A DNA stretch of 64,000 nucleotides from Plantactinospora endophytica (GTDB taxonomy: Bacteria; Actinomycetota; Actinomycetes; Mycobacteriales; Micromonosporaceae), in assembly GCF_016862915.1 (NCBI RefSeq), contig NZ_BONW01000021.1, forward strand, positions 62,001 to 126,000, in the 5' to 3' direction. The position numbers and the translations under genes are program-made. Shown one piece after another: positions 8,609-15,792 of the stretch. Within the stretch, counting starts at the first letter, position 1. Each line of letters opens with the position of its first letter. Below the pieces are notes generated by a model. That model saw only the letters and a list, made by a program, of their open reading frames with translations, did no database searches and was not told the DNA's origin.

Positions 8609-9715
8609 GTGGTCACCCCCGCGTCCGATCCGACCCTGCTGGCTCCGGCCACCCGACTGGCCGACATCCTCGACCCGGCGGCGCTGGCCGTGGCGATCGC
8701 CGAGGGTCACGTCCGGGTCCAGCGGCATCCGCACCGCCCGCTGTCGATCTACAACTACACCGAGGCGTGCACCTACGGCGGAAACTGGACGCCGGTGACG
8801 TTGGCCTGCCGGGGGCTGGTGGTGGACGACTCGACCGGAACGGTGCTGGCCCGGCCGTACCCGAAGTTCTTCAACCACGACCAGCCCGGCGCGCCGGAAC
8901 TCCGGTTGACCGCACCGGCGACGATAACGGACAAGGCGGACGGAAGCCTCGGCGTGCTGTACCCGGACGGCGACGACCTCGCCGTGGCCACCCGGGGCTC
9001 GTTCGCCTCCGACCAGGCTCGGCACGCCACCGCCGTGCTCCGGACCCGCTACCCGGACTTCACCCCGCCGCCTGGGCACACCGTGCTGGTCGAGATCGTC
9101 TACCCGGCGAACCGGATCGTGCTGGACTACGGCGGCCTGGACGACCTGGTGCTGCTCGGCACGGTGGAGATCGCCACCGGGCGCAGTTCCGGCCCGGAGG
9201 CGGTGCCGGACTGGCCCGGCCCGGTGGTCGAGCGGCTGCCCTACCGCACCCTGGCCGAGGCGATGGCCGCGCCGGTTCGGAACGGCCGGGAGGGGCTGGT
9301 GGTGCACTGGCCGGACACCGACCACCGAGTGAAGATCAAATACCCGGAGTACGTCCGGCTGCACCGGCTGACCTTCGGGCTCAACGCCCGGCTGGTCTGG
9401 GAGTTCCTGGTCACCGGGCAGGATCTCGCCGCCCGGGTCGCACCGCTGCCGGACGAGTTCCACCGCTGGGTCGACTCCGTGGTGGCCGAGCTGACCGCCA
9501 CCGTCGAGGGCCGGGCCGCGAAGATCGAGCAGGCGTACCGTGAGATCGTGGCCGAGCTGCCCGCCGGCTGGACCCGACGCGACTTCGCCGAGCGGGCCTC
9601 CCGGCACCCGGAGCGCGGCTACCTTTTCCTGCGCCTCGACGGTCGCGACTACCGCCCCCTGCTCTGGCAGCGGGTCCGGCCGTCGGCGGACTGGACCCCG
9701 CACCAGCTTGAATGA
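8609..9715 (+). CDS. T4 Rnl1-like RNA ligase
   Basis: Predicted ATP-dependent ligase joining 3'-OH and 5'-phosphate RNA ends through a lysyl-AMP intermediate. I start at GTG 8609, seven bases after GGAAGG, giving 368 residues. The nucleotidyltransferase motif I is KADGSLG with Lys near residue 109, preceded by ARPYPKFFNHDQ. Later motifs include VLVEIVYPANRIV (motif IIIa/IV region), GREGLVVHW and VKIKYPEY (motif V, Lys-x-Lys). The C-terminal 90 residues are helical, as in Rnl1, where they help recognise tRNA. The next gene, 29 bp downstream, encodes a T4-type polynucleotide kinase-phosphatase, the natural partner of Rnl1, which supports the call. A diverged relative acting on other RNA cannot be excluded. 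Confidence 0.85.
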   Translation: MVTPASDPTLLAPATRLADILDPAALAVAIAEGHVRVQRHPHRPLSIYNYTEACTYGGNWTPVTLACRGLVVDDSTGTVLARPYPKFFNHDQPGAPELRLTAPATITDKADGSLGVLYPDGDDLAVATRGSFASDQARHATAVLRTRYPDFTPPPGHTVLVEIVYPANRIVLDYGGLDDLVLLGTVEIATGRSSGPEAVPDWPGPVVERLPYRTLAEAMAAPVRNGREGLVVHWPDTDHRVKIKYPEYVRLHRLTFGLNARLVWEFLVTGQDLAARVAPLPDEFHRWVDSVVAELTATVEGRAAKIEQAYREIVAELPAGWTRRDFAERASRHPERGYLFLRLDGRDYRPLLWQRVRPSADWTPHQLE

Positions 9716-9744
9716 ACCGACACCGAGCGGAGTGAGGAGTAGGC

Positions 9745-10647
9745 ATGACCCGACTGATCGTCACCCGTGGGCTGCCCGCCTCCGGGAAGACCACCTTCGC
9801 CCGGAAGCTGCAACCCGGGGTGGTCCGGGTGAACCGCGACGACCTGCGCCGGATGCTGCACGGCGAGCGGCTCTTCACCCAGTGGGCCGAGGGCCAGGTC
9901 ACCGTCGTGCAGCGGGCCCAGGTCGAGGCGCTGCTGCGGGCCCGGGCGGACGTCTGTATCGACGACACCAACCTGCGGTCCCGGACGGTGCGGGACTGGG
10001 CACAGCTCGCCGCCCGGTTCGGCGCCGACTTCGAGGTGCACGACTTCACCGACGTACCGGTGGACGAGTGCGTCCGGCGCGACGCCGAGCGGCCCGAGCA
10101 GGACCAGGTCGGCGAGGAGGCGATCCGGCGGCTGCACGAGCGCTACCTGGCCGGGCGTCGACTGCCGCTGCCGGTACCGACCGTCGAGCCGGGCGGGCCG
10201 GCCGCCGTCTACACCCCGCCGTCGGACGAGACGGCACCGGAGATCGTACTGGTCGACATCGACGGCACCGTGGCGCTGATGGCGGACCGGAGCCCGTACG
10301 ACATGACCCGGGTCGGCGAGGACCTGCCGAATCCGGCCGTCATCGCGGCGGTCCGGGCGATGCACGCGGCCGGGTACGGCGTGGTCTTCTGCACCGGCCG
10401 GGACGCGTCCTGCCGCGAGCAGACCGAGTCGTGGCTGGCCGAGCACGTCGGGGTGCCGTACCTCGAACTGCACATGCGGGCGGTCGGCGACCAGCGGCGC
10501 GACTCGGTGGTCAAGCGGGAGATCTTCGACCGGGAGATCCGGGACCGCTACCGGGTGGTCGGCGTCTTCGACGACCGGATGCAGGTGGTCAGGATGTGGC
10601 GTGCCCTCGGCCTGACCGTCTTCCAGGTCGCCGAGGGCGACTTCTGA
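9745..10647 (+). CDS. Polynucleotide kinase-phosphatase (T4 Pnkp type)
   Basis: Predicted to phosphorylate 5'-OH ends and remove 3'- or 2',3'-cyclic phosphates, preparing RNA breaks for ligation. The 300-residue protein matches T4 Pnkp (301 residues) end to end. The kinase P-loop is GLPASGKTT with Lys15, followed by the NRDDLR motif (residues 30-35). A HAD-type phosphatase follows with VDIDGT (Asp171, Asp173) and the late FDDR motif. It ends MWRALGLTVFQVAEGDF, close to the T4 C-terminus. GAGGAG precedes the ATG. It forms an operon with the upstream RNA ligase gene. Confidence 0.93.
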   Translation: MTRLIVTRGLPASGKTTFARKLQPGVVRVNRDDLRRMLHGERLFTQWAEGQVTVVQRAQVEALLRARADVCIDDTNLRSRTVRDWAQLAARFGADFEVHDFTDVPVDECVRRDAERPEQDQVGEEAIRRLHERYLAGRRLPLPVPTVEPGGPAAVYTPPSDETAPEIVLVDIDGTVALMADRSPYDMTRVGEDLPNPAVIAAVRAMHAAGYGVVFCTGRDASCREQTESWLAEHVGVPYLELHMRAVGDQRRDSVVKREIFDREIRDRYRVVGVFDDRMQVVRMWRALGLTVFQVAEGDF

Positions 10648-10672
10648 GCACGTCGCCGTCGACCCGCATCGC

Positions 10673-10729
10673 CGACCTGGACGCCAGTGGCGCTACCACG
10701 CTCGGATAACGCATCTGGCGTCCAGGTCG
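10673..10729. terminator. Bidirectional terminator between the kinase-phosphatase and glycosidase genes
   Basis: CGACCTGGACGCCAG (10673-10687) and CTGGCGTCCAGGTCG (10715-10729) are perfectly complementary over 15 bp with a 27-base loop. It lies 25 bases after one stop and 16 before the convergent one, so it can serve both genes. Confidence 0.8.
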
Positions 10730-10745
10730 AGCCCGCTCCGGCCCG

Positions 10746-13700
10746 TCAGCGGCGGGTGAGTGCGACGGTGGTCCGGGCGGTGACGCCATTGACGGTGACG
10801 GCGAGTTGGACGGCGCCCCGGGAGCGCAGGGCGGTGAGCCGGCCGGTGGCCGGGTCGAACCAGGCGGCGTGCCACGGTCGCAGGCCCCGGGACGGTCCGA
10901 CGTGCAGGTCCGCCGAGCCGGACCAGTCGGCCGACAGCGGAGCGGCGACCGGTACCTGCCGGCCACCGGGCTGGGTCACCGTGGCGGTGACCGGCGCGGC
11001 GGTGCCGGCCGACAGGCTGGGCGGGGCGGCCAGGGCCAGCCCGTCCACGTGGGCCCGGGTCTGCGCGGTCACCCACTCCGGCCCCTCGGCCAACGGGTCG
11101 CGCCGGGCCGCCGCCGACTCGGCCGGCGACACCGGGTCGACCCCGAACATCGTCCAGCCGCTGAACCCGCCCAGGTGCGGTGCGGTGGACGGGTTCTTGC
11201 CGGTGTTGCCGTTGACCAGGTACGGCACCCCGTCGACCCGGTCGGCGGAGAAGCTGCCGACGTGCGCGCCGACGAAGAGCGCACCCTTGCCGGTTCCCCG
11301 CTGGAACTCGGCGAGCCACCGCTCCAGCAGTGCCGCCTCCTTGCGGTCGCCGAGCTGGCTCGCCTTCGCCGGGGTGGGATCGCGCGGCGCGTGGTGTTCC
11401 AGCACCACCACCGAGCCGATCGCCGGGTTCCGGGCCGCGTCGTCCAGGGCGGTACGCAGCGCCAGCACCTGCCCGAAGCCACCGCCGCGCAGGCTGCCGG
11501 TGGAGGTGTCCAGGGTGACGAACCGGGTCCGGGTGCCGCCCCGGGGCGGGCTGTGGTCGAAGACCCGGGACGTCTGGCCGAAGACCGACCGGAAGTTGGC
11601 GATCGGGGCGCCCATGATCTCGTGGTTGCCCGGCACGTAGTGGTACGGCACCGTGCCGGCCAACTCCTCGTCCAGGATCCGCTTGGCCAGCGCGAAGTCC
11701 TCGGGATAGGCGGTGTCCACGAAGTCCCCGTTGATGACCAGGAAGTCCGGCCGGGCCGCCCTCACCTCGCGGAGCGTACGGCGGGCCTGGGCGACCAGGT
11801 CACTGTCCGGTGCGGCGGCGACGAACTGGGCGTCGGAGAGCACCGCGAAGCGCCAGGGTGCCTGGTCCACGGTGCCGTCGGTCAGCACCACCCGGTCGGT
11901 GCGCAGCGGCTCGGCCGGCGCGGTCACCTCGGCGGGTACCCGGGCGACGATGTCGTCGATCACCACCTCCCCGGTGTACGCCGCCGCCGCGTCGGTCTCG
12001 GCGACGTAGAACCGGCGGATCCGCACCGGGTACGCCACCCCGGCCGGTACGGCCATCTCGACGTACCGCCAGCCGGTCCAGTCGAGGTAGGGGCCGCGCA
12101 GCACGTGCTGCTGGTCGAGCGCGTCGTGCAGGTGCAGGCTGGGCCACTCGCCGTGCCCGTTGGCGTAGATCCACATTCCGAACGCCTGCGGCTGGCCGGC
12201 GACCGGGACGTAGGCGGGCGGGTCGGCGTACGCGGCGCGGGTGCCGGTGGACTGGCCGAAGTCGTACGCCAGCCTCAGCCCGGTGCCGGTGCGGCCCGGC
12301 ACCGGGGTGGCCGAGCCGGTGGCCCGGGCGGCGCTGAACCGCCAACTCGCCGCGTCGTCGAACATCGCCACCGGTACGTCGGTGAGCCCGACCGTCACCG
12401 GCAGCACCGTGCTGGCCGCGCCGACCCGTACCGTGACCAGCCCGGCGCCACTGTCCACTTTGGCCTTCACCGACAGGGTGCCGTCGCCGGCTGGGGTGAT
12501 CTCCAGCAGTTCCCGGTCGTACTCCAGGCGCAGGTCGGCCGGCTCGACCGGCGCGGTGTTGCCCTCGGCGTCGTAGCCGACCACGCCGAACGCCCCGGTG
12601 CCGCCCGCCCCGGCCAGCCCGACCTTGTCGACGGTGCCGTCGATCCGGGCCAGCGGCCCGAGCACGGTCAGCGGCAGTGCACCCCTGGCCCCGCCCCGGG
12701 ACGCGGTGACGGTGACCTCGCCCGCGTTCCGGGCCCGGAACACCCCGGCTGCGTCGACGGTGCCCCGGGACGCCGGCTCGGCCCGCCAACTCGGCGTACC
12801 GGCCGCCGGCCCGTACGTCTCGTCGTAGCCGGCCGCCGCCAGTCGCCGGGTCAGCCCGGGAAAGACCCGGTCCGGGCGCCCGCCGCGTACCGGCCCGACG
12901 CCGGGCGCCGCCACCGGGTCGAGCAGGGTCTTCACCCAGTACGCCCGCAGCCGTCCACTCCCCTGCGGCGCGAACAGGGCGAGCCCGTTCGGCACCGGCC
13001 GTTCCGAGCCGTCGGACGGGCTGTTCTCGACCCGGACGGCCGACTGGCCGGGTTCGCGGGCGAGCAACGTGGACGAGCCGCCGCCGTCGAGGTTGAGCGC
13101 GTCGTGCGCGCCGAGTTGGGCCATCATCCGGCCGAGTTCGGTGAGCGTCACGCCTCGGCTGTCCGCCTGCCGTCCGTCCACTGTGAGCAGATACATCTTC
13201 CGGCCGTCGGCGGAGAACCCGACCGCCGTCCGGGGTTCGGGGTTGACGTCGCCGATCTCCTGCGGCACACCGTCCCGGACCAGTACCCGGTTGCCGCCGA
13301 TCGCGGCGCGCAACGTGCTGCCGTCGGACGCCTTCGGCACGTACCGCAGGTCGACCGGGTCACCGGGGCGCAGTGCGGCGAGCGCGTCGGCGCCGGCCTC
13401 CCGGCCGAGCAGCACGGTGGTGCCGGCCGGGATCGGGCCGCTGCCGGCGGTCGGGGCAACCGTGCCGACCCGGCCGCCGACCAGGGTGACCTCGGTGACC
13501 CGACCGGCGCCCTCGACCGCCCGGGTCCGGGGGTACGACCCCCAGAGCGGGGTGAAGACGCCGACGCCACCCGCCACGACCATGTTGTTGAACTGGGTAA
13601 GCGTGACCGGGCCGGCCGGCAGGGTGGCAGTGCCGTCGAAGTGCACCTGGATCACCCGGCCCACTCCCTCGGCGGTCACCCCGACCGCCTCGTGGTGCCC

Positions 13701-14213
13701 GGCGACCGGCGACTGGACCAGTTCACCCCTCCGGATCCCGATGCCCTGGGCGGCGCCGGAGTTGTTGATGTCGAAGAAGTCCCCGTTGACCGCGGCGACC
13801 GCGCCGGCCCGGTCGACCGCCCGGCGCAGCGGCTCGGCCTTGGCCACCTCGCCGGAGTTGACGTAGTCGACGGTGAGCCCGCCGGTCAGGTCGGCGGTGA
13901 GCGCGTCGGCCCGGATCCAGCCGTTGGCGTCGTACCGGTCGAAGGAGGTCAGGTCGAGGCCGGGCGCGACCGGCCGGGACCGGGTGTCGGTCTCGACCCG
14001 GTCGGCAGTGGGCGCGGCCGGCACCGGCGCGACCGAGGCCGACGGGTACGACGACGCGGCCGGCGCCTCCTCCGGGGCGGTCGCGGCGGCCGGGACCGGC
14101 AGTGCCGTCGACCGTGCCGGGTCGGCCAGCGCCGGGACCGGGCCGACGACGGTGAGGGACGGCACCAGGAGCAGCAGCCCGGCGAGGCGGGCGGAACGGC
14201 GGCGGGTCACCAT
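10746..14213 (-). CDS. Secreted phosphodiester glycosidase (NAGPA-like) fused to a metallophosphoesterase
   Basis: The 1155-residue protein has an N-terminal signal peptide (basic residues then LLLLVPSLTVVG, cleavage near ALA). The first domain, about residues 80-430, is NAGPA/DUF2233-like, with LNLDGGGSSTLL as its signature; the family cleaves sugar-phosphodiester bonds. The middle holds bacterial Ig-like segments. The C-terminal third is calcineurin-like, with LSDAQF, NGDFVD, PGNHE, LEHHAP and GAHVGSF standing for the metal-binding motifs, and a final beta-rich domain. The first metal motif has Gln in place of the usual His. It probably acts on wall or extracellular phosphodiesters (inference). 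It is convergent with the RNA repair operon and stands alone. Confidence 0.85.
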   Translation of the reverse strand: MVTRRRSARLAGLLLLVPSLTVVGPVPALADPARSTALPVPAAATAPEEAPAASSYPSASVAPVPAAPTADRVETDTRSRPVAPGLDLTSFDRYDANGWIRADALTADLTGGLTVDYVNSGEVAKAEPLRRAVDRAGAVAAVNGDFFDINNSGAAQGIGIRRGELVQSPVAGHHEAVGVTAEGVGRVIQVHFDGTATLPAGPVTLTQFNNMVVAGGVGVFTPLWGSYPRTRAVEGAGRVTEVTLVGGRVGTVAPTAGSGPIPAGTTVLLGREAGADALAALRPGDPVDLRYVPKASDGSTLRAAIGGNRVLVRDGVPQEIGDVNPEPRTAVGFSADGRKMYLLTVDGRQADSRGVTLTELGRMMAQLGAHDALNLDGGGSSTLLAREPGQSAVRVENSPSDGSERPVPNGLALFAPQGSGRLRAYWVKTLLDPVAAPGVGPVRGGRPDRVFPGLTRRLAAAGYDETYGPAAGTPSWRAEPASRGTVDAAGVFRARNAGEVTVTASRGGARGALPLTVLGPLARIDGTVDKVGLAGAGGTGAFGVVGYDAEGNTAPVEPADLRLEYDRELLEITPAGDGTLSVKAKVDSGAGLVTVRVGAASTVLPVTVGLTDVPVAMFDDAASWRFSAARATGSATPVPGRTGTGLRLAYDFGQSTGTRAAYADPPAYVPVAGQPQAFGMWIYANGHGEWPSLHLHDALDQQHVLRGPYLDWTGWRYVEMAVPAGVAYPVRIRRFYVAETDAAAAYTGEVVIDDIVARVPAEVTAPAEPLRTDRVVLTDGTVDQAPWRFAVLSDAQFVAAAPDSDLVAQARRTLREVRAARPDFLVINGDFVDTAYPEDFALAKRILDEELAGTVPYHYVPGNHEIMGAPIANFRSVFGQTSRVFDHSPPRGGTRTRFVTLDTSTGSLRGGGFGQVLALRTALDDAARNPAIGSVVVLEHHAPRDPTPAKASQLGDRKEAALLERWLAEFQRGTGKGALFVGAHVGSFSADRVDGVPYLVNGNTGKNPSTAPHLGGFSGWTMFGVDPVSPAESAAARRDPLAEGPEWVTAQTRAHVDGLALAAPPSLSAGTAAPVTATVTQPGGRQVPVAAPLSADWSGSADLHVGPSRGLRPWHAAWFDPATGRLTALRSRGAVQLAVTVNGVTARTTVALTRR

Positions 14214-14349
14214 GCCGGGTAGTCAACCGGACGGCGTACAGAAGTTTCAATAGTTGACGACTGAACTGAAGGAAAATTCCATCAGCCGGCGCCGCGCCTG
14301 GGCGGGCGCTGGCACCTCCAGGTCGAAACAGGGCCGCCGAGATCGACAG

Positions 14350-14736
14350 CTACCGGATCCCGCCGGAGGCCGGCGTCCCGGTCCGGGCGGTCCGGTATCC
14401 ATCGCCGAGGACATGCTCCCGCCCCCAGGCGCCGAGCGGCTCCAGCGCCGCGTTGAGCGCGACGCCGAGCGGGGTCAGCGAGTACTCGACCCGGGGCGGC
14501 ACCTCGTCGTAGACCTCGCGGTGCACGATCCCGTCCGCCTCCAGCTCGCGCAGGTGCGAGGCGAGCACCTTCTCGGTCACCCCGGGCACCAGCCGGCGCA
14601 GCTCGCCGAACCGGCACGGCTGCTCGCCGAGCGCCCAGAGGATCAGCACCTTCCACTTCCCGCCGACCACGGCCATCGCCGCGTCGATACCGCAGACGTA
14701 CGCCCCCGGCGCGCCCGGCCTTCGTACCGTCGGCAT
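14350..14736 (-). CDS. HxlR-family transcriptional regulator
   Basis: Winged-helix DNA-binding protein of 128 residues from ATG 14736, preceded by GGGGAGGGG. The family core is clear: GGKWKVLILWAL, then FGELRRLVPGVTEKVLASHLRELEAD split over the recognition helix, and the wing YSLTPLG. A Cys in the N-terminal arm (YVCGIDAAM) sits where HxlR/HypR regulators often carry a redox- or aldehyde-sensitive Cys. It is divergent from an NADPH-dependent imine-reductase-like gene 96 bp away, which it probably controls through the palindrome at 14780. Confidence 0.9.
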   Translation of the reverse strand: MPTVRRPGAPGAYVCGIDAAMAVVGGKWKVLILWALGEQPCRFGELRRLVPGVTEKVLASHLRELEADGIVHREVYDEVPPRVEYSLTPLGVALNAALEPLGAWGREHVLGDGYRTARTGTPASGGIR

Positions 14737-14779
14737 GGCCACCCCTCCCCGCCAGCTCGCTAACCCCGGGGTAACCACC

Positions 14780-14791
14780 CACTTCGAAGTG
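14780..14791. promoter_or_regulatory. Putative HxlR operator
   Basis: CACTTCGAAGTG is a perfect 12-bp palindrome, followed closely by GCGTACTT so that ACTT/AAGT half-sites repeat. It lies in the 96-bp space between the divergent hxlR-type and imine-reductase-like genes. HxlR-family operators commonly carry ACTT/AAGT-like arms. Confidence 0.55.
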
Positions 14792-14832
14792 CGTACTTGA
14801 GCGACCCGGAGTGCGGCGGCAAGTCTACGAGC

Positions 14833-15714
14833 ATGGCACAGAACAATTCCGGAGGAACTCCGCTCACCCTGCTCGGACTCGGCGCGATGGGCACCGCGCT
14901 GGCCCGCGCCTGGCTCGCCGCCGGGCACCCGCTGACCGTCTGGAACCGCACCGCCGCCCGGACCGAACCACTCGCCGCCGAGGGCGCCGCCGTCGCCGGT
15001 ACCGCCGCCGGGGCGGTCGCCGCGAACGGACTCGTACTGACCTGCCTGCTCGACGACGCCTCGGTGCGGGAGGCGCTGGCCGACGCCGACCTCGACGGCC
15101 GGGACCTGGTCAACCTCACCACCAGCACCCCCGGACAGGCCCGAGCCCTCGCCGAGTGGGCCGGGCAGCGGGGGGCCCGGTTCCTGGACGCCGGGATCAT
15201 GGCGGTACCCCGGATGATCGGCGTACCGGACTCCGGCGGGTACGTCTTCTACAGCGGCTCCCGGGAACTGTTCGACGCGCACCGCGACACGCTTGCCGTA
15301 CCGGCCGACACCCGGTACGTCGGCAGCGATCCCGGCTTCGCCGCCCTGCACGACGTGGCACTGCTCAGCGCGATGACCGGGATGTTCTCCGGTGTCGCGC
15401 ACGCCTTCGCCCTGCTCCGCCGCGAGGAGATCCCGCCGAAGGAGTTCGCCCCGCTGGTCGAGGGCTGGCTCACCGGAATGGCCCCGTACGTGCACCTGAT
15501 GGCGGCCCAACTGGGCAGCGGCGACTACGTCACCGGTACCGAGTCCAACCTCGCGATGATGGTGGCCGCCAACGCCACCCTGCTGGACACGGCGCGGGAG
15601 CAGGGGGTCAGCCCGGAACTGCTGACGCCGTACCTGGAGTTGATGGCACGCCGGCTCGCCGACGGCCACGGCGCGGAGAGCGACACCGGAGTGGTCGACC
15701 TGCTGCTCCACTGA
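14833..15714 (+). CDS. NAD(P)-dependent oxidoreductase, imine reductase-like
   Basis: A 293-residue protein from ATG 14833. The N-terminal Rossmann domain has GLGAMGTALARAWL and VWNRT, the NADP-binding form seen in 3-hydroxyisobutyrate dehydrogenase and imine reductases. The C-terminal half is helical and ends LELMARRLADGHGAESDTG, as in imine reductases, which dimerise by swapping this domain. The usual hydroxyacid-dehydrogenase catalytic Lys appears to be absent in the middle (SAMTGMFSGV), which favours imine reductase over dehydrogenase (inference). Likely controlled by the divergent HxlR regulator. The natural substrate is unknown. Confidence 0.82.
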   Translation: MAQNNSGGTPLTLLGLGAMGTALARAWLAAGHPLTVWNRTAARTEPLAAEGAAVAGTAAGAVAANGLVLTCLLDDASVREALADADLDGRDLVNLTTSTPGQARALAEWAGQRGARFLDAGIMAVPRMIGVPDSGGYVFYSGSRELFDAHRDTLAVPADTRYVGSDPGFAALHDVALLSAMTGMFSGVAHAFALLRREEIPPKEFAPLVEGWLTGMAPYVHLMAAQLGSGDYVTGTESNLAMMVAANATLLDTAREQGVSPELLTPYLELMARRLADGHGAESDTGVVDLLLH

Positions 15715-15732
15715 ACCGGCCCGGAACGCGGC

Positions 15733-15764
15733 GTGGGGCCCGACCGAACTCGGCCGGGCCCCAC
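15733..15764. terminator. Bidirectional terminator between the imine-reductase-like gene and rho
   Basis: GTGGGGCCCG (15733-15742) and CGGGCCCCAC (15755-15764) form a perfect 10-bp stem with a 12-base loop, between two convergent genes. Confidence 0.8.
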
Positions 15765-15792
15765 GAACGTGCCGTCGCTACGGAAGAGCGTG

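Noticed and set aside
10806-14222. Very long plus-strand open frame opposite the glycosidase/phosphoesterase gene
   Set aside because: It is a GC-rich shadow: Arg/Gly/Pro/Asp-rich, no ribosome binding site, no domain, and the minus strand carries clear motifs.
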